A stretch of DNA of 64,000 bases from Fibrobacter sp. UWB11 (lineage in GTDB: Bacteria > Fibrobacterota > Fibrobacteria > Fibrobacterales > Fibrobacteraceae): positions 1,612,001 through 1,676,000 of the forward strand of contig NZ_FSRT01000001.1 of assembly GCF_900143015.1 (NCBI RefSeq), written 5' to 3'. Made by a program: the position numbers and the translations under genes. Below, one piece after another: positions 46,137 to 54,613 of this stretch. The notes beneath the pieces are model-generated. The model worked only from the letters and a program-made list of their open reading frames with translations. It was not told where the DNA came from and did not search any database. How positions within the stretch are numbered: the first letter of the stretch is position 1; every line of letters begins with the position of its first letter.

Positions 46137-49076
46137 CTACTTCGAAGATTTCCCCGAATCAATCGACTTGACAAATTCATTCAAACGTTTCGAGAACTGT
46201 ATTGCACCATCTTTGTTCAAATGGTCATAGTCGTTTGCCATCGAAGAGGGGTAATCATGGTCGCCAAACTTATTCTCGTCAAAGACAAAGAAATTCGACT
46301 TGGCCTCTGCAAATTCATTGATTTCATCAAGGATTTTCTTAGCATGGCTACGGAGCATGCCATGACGTGAATAAGCACCCGTCTTCTTATATTCCGGGCT
46401 CACCGGGAAAACGACACCGATTACAACGATATTGCGTTCCTTGGCAATGCGTACAAGGTCCTTCAGCTTATCAATATCACCCGTGAAAATTCCCAAGCAT
46501 TGATCCAAGCTATGTTTGGCCAAGCACATGTTATAGTTCGTGTCTACAACATCATTCATGCAAACACTCATCGTATATTTCGAAAGGCACGTATTTTGGT
46601 CTTCATCCACAAGGCAATTGGACAAATTCTTATTGAACAAGCAGTTACTCCACGTAGAATCCGGGTCAATAACGACATGTCCGTTTTCATCGGCCCAGCC
46701 TCTATTATCCGAAGCCGCATACCAGCCGCGTTCCTTAATAACCGACTGCGCCTCATCTACGGCATTTTCCATGACGAGATCCACAAACGCATTATCGACT
46801 CCGTCCGGATAAAATTCATGTTTTTCGTCATATACAAAGCCTAGGGCATCGCCCCTGCACAAATTAATATCCATGCGTTTATCAATATTATACCACAAAT
46901 CAATATCAAGACCCACAGCAACATACTTTACCTTGGATGCATGATTCACAACATAATTTTCAAAAAGGTAATGGATACAATGCATGTCGCACGGAACGAC
47001 ACCCATATTCATCGCCGAAACGCTCATTTGTGATGGATCAAAGCCTGCCCACATGTGCGAATTGCCAAGCCCGATAAATTCTACGGAATCCTTGAGTTTC
47101 CAGAACATCGGCATTTTGTGAGAAAGCAAATAGTTTGTTTGGTTCCCTGCCGAAACGTAGACACCGACGCTATCGGCATCCCAATTCGACGATTCCGAAG
47201 AATTACCCGTAGAAACCCAGAAACACGGATGCCAAATTTCTTCACCCTCGACAAGTACCGTCACCGAGCTATCCTTGGTATTCACCAAAGCAATTTTTTT
47301 GTGAGCGCCATCAGCATTAGCAAGCGTTACGACGGCAACATTTTCGTCATTCAGCACCCATTCACTATGGTCAAACGTATAACCCGACGGAGCCGCAACT
47401 GAAGAAACAAGCTTACCATTATTATCGGCAATAAGCAAGCGTTCGTGAGTACGGTACTTTTCACCAACAAACGTGCGACCCGTTTCTCCGCCAAAATCAA
47501 GGAACAACGTACGCTTGCTCTTTTTATTCAAAGAAGCATTGCAAGCTTGTTCGCCATTATACCACAAAGTATCTTTTGCATCCGATTTTGCAATCGAGCC
47601 CTTAGCAGCCACACGAGCGCGGAGCACGCGAGCACCTGTCACCGTCAACGATTCGTCATCACTAATACCGCCATGGTAAGCGCCATCAAACAATTTTTGC
47701 GGTTCGCCAAATTTTCCATTGGCAAACTTCACCTGCCATGTCGAAGCCGATTTAAATACGGATTCATCTTTGTTGTTACCGGCATCAGTTACATAGACAA
47801 TCACCGTATCGCCATTTTCGAGAACGCGCCAGCGCGGAATCGCAGCCGATTTTACATCAAGCTTAACAAGATTGGAACCTTCGGCATTTAAGTCACGGAC
47901 ATAAACGCTAGAGGCACCGCTCAGGCCTTCCTCTCTCGTGCAGAAAGCAACGCGTTTTCCGTCCGGAGAAATGTCCGGGTGATAAACATCAATTGTATCC
48001 TTGATTTCTACAATTGTCGGCGAGACTCTTCTAAAATCAACAAACACCAAATTCTTGGTATTGTAGTTCCTAAACGCAAGTTTGGACTTTGAAGTTCCAA
48101 AAAGCGGCGTGATATTCTGGGAGCTAGCGACAAGGGAAAGATTAGAAGCAACCGCAGAACCCGATGCATCGAGCCAAACCGGATTTTCGATTTTTCCATA
48201 AGCCAAGCGGAATCCCAAATAATCCGAGGCGCTCGTTCCCGTCACGGTATAGACGTCGCCACGAGCATACAAGTTTATATCCGAAATTGCGGTTCTGTAA
48301 TTTCCGCCCTTAATAACGCGTTCGCCAAGATTACCGCCATCGGCACCGCCCACGTAATTGGTAATTGACGTATCGCGGAAATTTCCAAGCCAGTCGTTCA
48401 CCCATTCGGTCACGTTACCGAGCATATCGCACAAGCCGTTTTCATCTTTTTTCGTGCAAACTTCGTGCGCCTTAGAACCTGAATTTTCGACATTCCAGCT
48501 CTTATAAACATTGAACGACAAACCGGCAGCAAAACTCCATTCTGCTTCAGTCGGCAAACGGAACGCTTCAACATCCGGCTTAAACACAAAGCCATTCAAG
48601 AGGTTGCAATGGCCATTTTTGTCAAATTCTGCAGAGGAATACGTATAAGCAGTATCCATTCCAGCGGCTTTGCTTTTGGCATTTGCAAAAAGAACGGCAT
48701 CGTAATAGGTCACGTTGACCGCAGGCAAAGATTCCTTTTCGCAATCCAACTTGACACCGCCTTTTTTGTCCATCAGCGCATTAAATTCGCCACAAGTAAC
48801 TTCATGCTTGCCTAACTGGAAATCATAAGTGAACTTGACATCCATTTGCGGGCGTTCATTCGCCTTTGCGGACTTGGAATTTGTCCCCAATTCGGCAACT
48901 TTGCCCGAAGAACGGATTAATGCAAAATCTTCTTGCAACGTAACATCCGAACAATTTTCCTGCGAGCTGCAAACGAGCGATGAGCCCATTTCGGTCTGCG
49001 TAGGAGAATCGTCCGAACAAGAAAGTAAGAAAGAACCAACTAAAAAAGATGTACCGACAAAGACTGCTTTTTTCAT
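46137..49076 (-). CDS. TIGR02171-type Fibrobacter paralogous lipoprotein (copy 4 of 4)
   Basis: Lipoprotein of 979 residues, lipobox LLSC (Cys about 20). Part 1 (about 45-300) is an FGE/SUMF1-like fold: HEVTCGEFN, VTYYDAVLFANAKS, FRLPTEAEWSFAAG, MLGNVTEWVNDW, RVIKGGNYR, DYLGFRLAYG; the active cysteines of FGE are missing. Part 2 (about 320-640) is TolB-like propeller sequence (HPDISPDGKRVAFCT) and holds the block YNGEQACNASL, TLFLDFGGETG, THERLLIAD and YTFDHSEW. Part 3 (about 665-979) has GLGNSHMWAG, GLDIDLWY and late DYDHLNKDGA, suggestive of an SGNH-type hydrolase. A run of extra cysteines (SNCLF, SNCLV, NTCLS, QCLG) is unique to this copy. ATG 49076 preferred over TTG 49091. Confidence 0.8.
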   Translation of the reverse strand: MKKAVFVGTSFLVGSFLLSCSDDSPTQTEMGSSLVCSSQENCSDVTLQEDFALIRSSGKVAELGTNSKSAKANERPQMDVKFTYDFQLGKHEVTCGEFNALMDKKGGVKLDCEKESLPAVNVTYYDAVLFANAKSKAAGMDTAYTYSSAEFDKNGHCNLLNGFVFKPDVEAFRLPTEAEWSFAAGLSFNVYKSWNVENSGSKAHEVCTKKDENGLCDMLGNVTEWVNDWLGNFRDTSITNYVGGADGGNLGERVIKGGNYRTAISDINLYARGDVYTVTGTSASDYLGFRLAYGKIENPVWLDASGSAVASNLSLVASSQNITPLFGTSKSKLAFRNYNTKNLVFVDFRRVSPTIVEIKDTIDVYHPDISPDGKRVAFCTREEGLSGASSVYVRDLNAEGSNLVKLDVKSAAIPRWRVLENGDTVIVYVTDAGNNKDESVFKSASTWQVKFANGKFGEPQKLFDGAYHGGISDDESLTVTGARVLRARVAAKGSIAKSDAKDTLWYNGEQACNASLNKKSKRTLFLDFGGETGRTFVGEKYRTHERLLIADNNGKLVSSVAAPSGYTFDHSEWVLNDENVAVVTLANADGAHKKIALVNTKDSSVTVLVEGEEIWHPCFWVSTGNSSESSNWDADSVGVYVSAGNQTNYLLSHKMPMFWKLKDSVEFIGLGNSHMWAGFDPSQMSVSAMNMGVVPCDMHCIHYLFENYVVNHASKVKYVAVGLDIDLWYNIDKRMDINLCRGDALGFVYDEKHEFYPDGVDNAFVDLVMENAVDEAQSVIKERGWYAASDNRGWADENGHVVIDPDSTWSNCLFNKNLSNCLVDEDQNTCLSKYTMSVCMNDVVDTNYNMCLAKHSLDQCLGIFTGDIDKLKDLVRIAKERNIVVIGVVFPVSPEYKKTGAYSRHGMLRSHAKKILDEINEFAEAKSNFFVFDENKFGDHDYPSSMANDYDHLNKDGAIQFSKRLNEFVKSIDSGKSSK

Positions 49077-49112
49077 TCCTAAAAAATACAAATTTATATA
49101 GGCAAAAGCAAA

Positions 49113-51857
49113 TTATTTCATCGTCCGTAAAAGCGAATCCAAGCGTAATGTTACCTTACTTGCGCCCTGAATACTAAGATGGTCCGTATTCAAAGCACAT
49201 TCATCGCCATAGTCATGATATCCGTTTTTATTTTCATCCAACAAGCGGAAATGCGGATATTCGCTTTGGTACCTGTTCAGAGAATCCAAAACAGCCATCG
49301 CTTTAGAACGGCGCGGACCATAACGGCCCCAAGCACCGGTTTCACGATACCCAGGATTCTGCGGGAACACAACGCCGACAACCTTAACACCCAAAGGGGC
49401 CGTCTTGATTATAAAGTTTTTGATGCGTTCCAAATTCCACTTAATCTTCGCATCGCCCGTAGCGCCACCCCAGCTAGAATCGAATTCTACCGTAGCAGGG
49501 CCCCAGGCAACGCCGTTATCACTGAAAAATCCTCGAGTCGGTTCATAAATCGTTCTTGCAATTTCTGAATACTGGGACGATTCTTCCACAGCATCCAAGA
49601 ACCAATCCGGAATACCCGACACCCAAAAACCGTGGTTTGCATCATACACAAAGCCCGGCGTATTCGCCATCAAAATTTCCGTATATTCCGACGAATTGTG
49701 CCAAAGATCCAAATCAATAGAAACTACAATAAATTTCAGTTTCGACAAATGATTCAGCCCATAATTTTCGGCAACATACAGGGATGCGTTCATGTCGTTA
49801 CCCGAATGCCCCGTATTCAGTGCAAAACCCGAAGTAAGAGCCGTTACCATAAGGCTGTTTTCGGTTCTAGAGCTCCCTACACACAAGATTTCAATATCAT
49901 CTTTATACTTCCAGAGCATCGACATTTTATAGCCAAGCGATACGTGCGCCCAGTCCTGTCCATCCTTAAAGTAGACTCCGGCGCTATCAAGGTCGATGAC
50001 GATATCGTCCCCCACATTCATTCCTTTTTTCACCCATAAACTCGGGTGCCACAATTCATCACCTTCCACAAGGTCAATGACACTATCATCCAGCAAATTA
50101 ACCATAACGATTTTCGGATGGGCACCATTCACATTCGTAAGCGTTGCAACAGCAATGTTGCCTATTCCAGAAGCCCATTCGCTATGATCAAATGTAAAGC
50201 CGCTCGGAGCCCCCACAGAGTGAACCAAGTTTCCGCTCGAATCGGCAACCAACAAACGTTCATGCGTTATGTAACTTGTACCCGCAAAAGTTTGCCCCGT
50301 GACTCCGCCAAAATCAAGGAATAAAGTCCGCTTACTGCTATCCTTGGCAAGCGAAGCATTGCAAGCCTGTTCACCGCCATACCAGACTACATTCGTTCCA
50401 ATCGCAGGTGATTGCCCATTCAGTGCAATATGCGCACGCAAAAGTCGAGCGCCCGTGACAGCAAGCATATTATCTTCGCTGATTCCGCCATGGAAAGCGC
50501 CATCCATTAACTTTTCCGGCATGCCGAACTGACCATTTGCAAATTTCACTTGCCATGTCGAATTTGTCATAAACACAGCATCATCCTTATTGTTCCCGAC
50601 ATCCGTTACATAAACAATGACAGTATCACCATTGGGAAGAACGCGCCAGCGAGGAATTGCCGCACTCGGCACATTCAATTTCACCAGATTCGAACCTTTT
50701 GCATTCAAATCGCGGACATAAACTTCTGATGTTCCTGCAATACCTTCAATTTTTGTACAGAACGCCACACGTTTACCATCTGGCGAAATTTCGGGATGGT
50801 ACATTTCAAGCGTATCTTCAATTTCGATTACAGAAGGGACCGCGCTAGAAAAATCGATATAGGCCAAATTTCCAGTAACATCATTGCGGAATGCAAGTTT
50901 CGCCTTGGATGTACCAATCAAGGAACGCAAAAGCGAAGCATTTGCAAGCGCGGTAATTCTACTCGAGGCCGCATTACCATTAGAGCCCATCCAAACAGGA
51001 TTCGGAATTTCACCGAAAGCAAGACGGAAACCGACGTAATCAGCTCGAGTCGCCGAAGTCACGGTATAAACATCGCCGCGATTGTACGAATTAATGGTTT
51101 TCACAGAATTACGGAAGCAACCGCCTTTGACAACTCGAAGTCCCAAGGTGCCGCCATCAGGAGCGCCAACATAATTCGTCAAAACAGTATCACGGAAATT
51201 TCCATTCCAATCATTCACCCACTCCATTGCATTTCCAATCATATCACAAACTCTTGCCGTATTATTCGTTCGGGAACAGACTTCATGGAGTTGGTAATCC
51301 GAATTTTCAGCAACCCAGCCTTCCGCCGTATTCCAGTTTGCGCCTGCGACAAGCACCCATTCAGCTTCGGTCGGCAAACGATAAGCTTTCTTTTCGGGGT
51401 GGAAAACAAAGCCTTCCAAATTGGTGCAATGATTTTCTGCATCGAATTGCGCATTGGCATAAGTGTAGGCCGTATCGAATCCTTCGGACTTGCTACGTTC
51501 ATTTGCAAAAAGCACCGCATCATAGTAAGTCAAATCCGTCGCAGGATTTTTTCCATAAAGGCATTTCAAGGTAAGGCCAATTGCGGGCTTCATCAAAGCA
51601 TTAAATTCATCGCAACGAACTTCATAACGGCCTATCGAAAAATCGTAGTCCAATTCGACCCTCATTTGCGGGCGTTCATTCGATTTTGCGGATGCATCAT
51701 TCGTTCCCAAGCGAACAGCACCCTTACTTGAAATGCGCAACATTCCAGATAGGGAATCTACCGCAATATTTACATCTGGCCCATCTTGCCAAGATGCATG
51801 ATTGGATTCAGTACATGCGCATAAAAACGCAATTAAAAGAATAAGAAAACATCTCAT
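49113..51857 (-). CDS. TIGR02171-type Fibrobacter paralogous lipoprotein (copy 3 of 4)
   Basis: Lipoprotein of 914 residues, lipobox FLCAC (Cys 15). Same three parts as its neighbours: FGE/SUMF1-like (about 35-285, YEVRCDEFN, YRLPTEAEWVLVAGA, MIGNAMEWVNDW, VVKGGCFRN with a single Cys, DYVGFRLAFG), propeller (about 310-610, YHPEISPDGKRVAFCTK, YGGEQACNASL, THERLLVADSSG) and SGNH-like C-terminus (about 635-914, CVGSSRTENSL, VSIDLDLWHN, NTDHLSIQGA). The putative nucleophile serine lies in GSSR and the His in DHL. 36 bp separate it from copy 4 and 23 bp from copy 2. Strong ribosome site GGGGAG. Location: outer or inner membrane lipoprotein facing the periplasm or outside. Confidence 0.8.
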   Translation of the reverse strand: MRCFLILLIAFLCACTESNHASWQDGPDVNIAVDSLSGMLRISSKGAVRLGTNDASAKSNERPQMRVELDYDFSIGRYEVRCDEFNALMKPAIGLTLKCLYGKNPATDLTYYDAVLFANERSKSEGFDTAYTYANAQFDAENHCTNLEGFVFHPEKKAYRLPTEAEWVLVAGANWNTAEGWVAENSDYQLHEVCSRTNNTARVCDMIGNAMEWVNDWNGNFRDTVLTNYVGAPDGGTLGLRVVKGGCFRNSVKTINSYNRGDVYTVTSATRADYVGFRLAFGEIPNPVWMGSNGNAASSRITALANASLLRSLIGTSKAKLAFRNDVTGNLAYIDFSSAVPSVIEIEDTLEMYHPEISPDGKRVAFCTKIEGIAGTSEVYVRDLNAKGSNLVKLNVPSAAIPRWRVLPNGDTVIVYVTDVGNNKDDAVFMTNSTWQVKFANGQFGMPEKLMDGAFHGGISEDNMLAVTGARLLRAHIALNGQSPAIGTNVVWYGGEQACNASLAKDSSKRTLFLDFGGVTGQTFAGTSYITHERLLVADSSGNLVHSVGAPSGFTFDHSEWASGIGNIAVATLTNVNGAHPKIVMVNLLDDSVIDLVEGDELWHPSLWVKKGMNVGDDIVIDLDSAGVYFKDGQDWAHVSLGYKMSMLWKYKDDIEILCVGSSRTENSLMVTALTSGFALNTGHSGNDMNASLYVAENYGLNHLSKLKFIVVSIDLDLWHNSSEYTEILMANTPGFVYDANHGFWVSGIPDWFLDAVEESSQYSEIARTIYEPTRGFFSDNGVAWGPATVEFDSSWGGATGDAKIKWNLERIKNFIIKTAPLGVKVVGVVFPQNPGYRETGAWGRYGPRRSKAMAVLDSLNRYQSEYPHFRLLDENKNGYHDYGDECALNTDHLSIQGASKVTLRLDSLLRTMK

Positions 51858-51880
51858 ACTTGCTCCCCTTGCTAAAATAT

Positions 51881-54613
51881 TTACTTATCTAATTTTAATT
51901 CAGACAATAATGAATCTAGCCTTCTTGTAAATTGTTTTGCGCCCAACGTACTCAAATGATCGACGTTATACGCCATTTCGTTCGTGTAATCGTGCGCGCC
52001 AAATTTATTTTCATCAAACAAAATGACATCCATTGCCTTTACAGAATCAATAATGTCCATGGCATAGCTGCGTTTGGGGCCATAAACGCCAAACGACCCA
52101 GTTTCGGCGTAGCCCGGATGTTGCGGATATACAGTCACAACAACCTTTATTCCCAATGTACGTGCAACCTTGATGACATACTTAAAGTACAGGTAATTTT
52201 CTTCAAAGACCGGTGAATTCTTTGGAGAATCCGTAGAATCCTTCAGGAATACAGGGAATCCCCAACTATTATCCGGCAGCAAGAAGTCTTCTAGCGTATA
52301 GGGATGTTGGAGTGCCGTTTCAGGACGCGGAGTCACCTTCACGGCATCGACAAAATGTTCCGGCAAACCGTTGACCCAGAATTCATGATTTTCATCGTAC
52401 TTGAATCCAGGCACTTTATTGTAAATAACATTGATCCAAGTCGAAAAACCATCATACCACAAGAAGTCTGGAGACATTTCAAGAACGAGAACTTTTAAAT
52501 TCTTGAGATGGTTCAATACATAATGGATAAACAGGTAAGACATTCCTGTCATCTGCCCTGCAGAATAAGCCATATTCAACATGTGATGCGACTTGATGCT
52601 TTTGTCATGCAAGGCAAACATTGTACGCGAAGAACCAAGAGCAACAGCGGTAATGCTATCACGTTCTTCCCAGAAGCGCTGCATTTTCACGCGAAGTTCC
52701 AAGGCACTGTAATAAGCGCTCGACAAATAATAAACGCCGGCACTATCTGTATCAAGTTCTTCGCTGCTGTAATTGTTTTTGGAATGCCACAAGCACGGAT
52801 GCCAAAGTTCTTCGCCCTCGACAAGCGTTTTCACAGAATTGTCCGACAAGTTAATCAACACAATCTTTTCATGAGCGCCACTCGCATTTGCAAGTGTCGC
52901 GACAACATAGTTTGTACCGCCCAAGACCCATTCCGTATGATCAAACGTATAGCCTTTCGGGGCAGCAACACTCTGAATAAGGTTGCCCTTTACATCGGCA
53001 ACGAGGAGACGTTCATGAGTGCGATAAGACTGCCCCACAAATTCTGCTCCAGTCTTGCCGCCAAAATCGAGAAACACGGTTCTATCGCTACCATCGTTAG
53101 CAAGAGACACATTGCAAGCCTGTTCACCGCCATACCAAACCGTATCAATTCCATTGAACACAGTCTTTCCTCTCGGGGCAACACGCGCACGCAAAAGCCT
53201 AGCACCAGAAACCGCAATTTGCTTTGTCAAACTCACGCCACCGTGATAGGCTCCATCAAACAGCTTTTGGGGCTTTCCGAATTTTCCATTATTGAACGGG
53301 ACCTTCCAAGTGCTCATTGTTGCAAAAGTGGCATCATCCTTATTATTTGCAGCACTCGACACATAAACGATTGCCGTATCGCCATTTTCTAAAAGAGTCC
53401 AACGCGGAATGGCCGCATTTTCAACTTCCAACTTGACCAAGTCAGAACCTTTAGCATCAAGGTTTCGCACATATACACTCGACGGTCCATTCATGCCTTC
53501 GACGCCCGTGCTGTAAGCAACGCGTTTTCCATCCGGTGAAACATCCGGGTGGTAAGCTTTCTGCGTATCGTCAATTTCGACAACAGAAATAACACCACTT
53601 CCAAAATCAATAAAGGACAAGTTACTTGCAAGGTCATTACGGAACACAAGTTTCGATTCAAATGTTCCCGTAATTCGCTTCATTTCAAAAATAGCCACTT
53701 GCGATTTTACAACGGATTCCTTAACAGAGCCGTTTTCATCGAGCCAAGTCGGATTGGGAATTGCTCCCAAAGCAAGCCTAAAGCCGAGATAATCGCCCTT
53801 TGTCGAAGATATGACCGTATAGACATCGCCACGACTATGCAAGTTCGTTGTAGAAGGTTCGTTTCTATAGCTTCCGCCTTTTACAACACGTTCACCAAGG
53901 CTACCTTCATCGGCTCCACCGACAAAATTCGTTACAGGTTCCTTCTTAAAATACGTGAGCCAGTCATTGACCCATTCCAGGACATTCCCCGCCATGTCAT
54001 AAACGCCAATTTCATTTGCAGGAGATGTACCCACGTCGTGGAACTTGTATTCAGAATTGATGCTATTCCAACCCTTTTCAGGATTCCAGCCTTGACTTGC
54101 CACATAAACCCATTCGGCTTCGGTCGGCAAGCGGTATCCCTTTACATTTTCATGGAATACAAGACCCGTTAAGTTGTCACAACTCCCCGACGCGTCAAAA
54201 GATGCACTGGTGTACGTATAAACGGTATCGAGTAAATCCTGCTTACTTTTGGCATTCGCATAAAGTACAGCATCGTAGAACGTCACATTCGTTATAGGGC
54301 TGTTATCGCCATACAAGCCTTCGCACTTGGCAGCAGCATCCTTACGCAAGGCATTATATTCACCGCAAGTGACCTCATGTTCGCCAATGTAAAAGTCATA
54401 CGTAAAAAATGATTCCATCTGAGGCATATCGCTCTGACGGGCTCCACTCACATCGGTACCCAAGAAGGTGGATTGCCCATGAGCATCGACAAAGACAAAA
54501 CCTTTGATTGGCACAATATTTTTTTCAGGTTCATCGTTCACGGGAGAACCACTGTTATCGCTACATGCGCTTAACAGTGCAAAAATGAACATGAAAAAAC
54601 TAAAGTACCTCAT
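51881..54613 (-). CDS. TIGR02171-type Fibrobacter paralogous lipoprotein (copy 2 of 4)
   Basis: Lipoprotein of 910 residues, lipobox LLSAC (Cys 17). FGE/SUMF1-like part (about 40-285: EHEVTCGEYNAL, YRLPTEAEWVYVASQ, DMAGNVLEWVNDW, VVKGGSYRNEP, DYLGFRLALG), propeller (about 305-610: HPDVSPDGKRVAYST, YGGEQACNVSL, FLDFGGKTGAEFVGQ, THERLLVAD) and SGNH-like domain (about 640-910: ALGSSRTMFAL, VLEMSPDFLWYD, NVDHLSTLGA). Its ATG overlaps the stop of copy 1 by 4 bp (ATGA), so the two are translationally coupled and probably needed in similar amounts. The GSSR motif and neighbours are best preserved in this copy and copy 1. Confidence 0.8.
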   Translation of the reverse strand: MRYFSFFMFIFALLSACSDNSGSPVNDEPEKNIVPIKGFVFVDAHGQSTFLGTDVSGARQSDMPQMESFFTYDFYIGEHEVTCGEYNALRKDAAAKCEGLYGDNSPITNVTFYDAVLYANAKSKQDLLDTVYTYTSASFDASGSCDNLTGLVFHENVKGYRLPTEAEWVYVASQGWNPEKGWNSINSEYKFHDVGTSPANEIGVYDMAGNVLEWVNDWLTYFKKEPVTNFVGGADEGSLGERVVKGGSYRNEPSTTNLHSRGDVYTVISSTKGDYLGFRLALGAIPNPTWLDENGSVKESVVKSQVAIFEMKRITGTFESKLVFRNDLASNLSFIDFGSGVISVVEIDDTQKAYHPDVSPDGKRVAYSTGVEGMNGPSSVYVRNLDAKGSDLVKLEVENAAIPRWTLLENGDTAIVYVSSAANNKDDATFATMSTWKVPFNNGKFGKPQKLFDGAYHGGVSLTKQIAVSGARLLRARVAPRGKTVFNGIDTVWYGGEQACNVSLANDGSDRTVFLDFGGKTGAEFVGQSYRTHERLLVADVKGNLIQSVAAPKGYTFDHTEWVLGGTNYVVATLANASGAHEKIVLINLSDNSVKTLVEGEELWHPCLWHSKNNYSSEELDTDSAGVYYLSSAYYSALELRVKMQRFWEERDSITAVALGSSRTMFALHDKSIKSHHMLNMAYSAGQMTGMSYLFIHYVLNHLKNLKVLVLEMSPDFLWYDGFSTWINVIYNKVPGFKYDENHEFWVNGLPEHFVDAVKVTPRPETALQHPYTLEDFLLPDNSWGFPVFLKDSTDSPKNSPVFEENYLYFKYVIKVARTLGIKVVVTVYPQHPGYAETGSFGVYGPKRSYAMDIIDSVKAMDVILFDENKFGAHDYTNEMAYNVDHLSTLGAKQFTRRLDSLLSELKLDK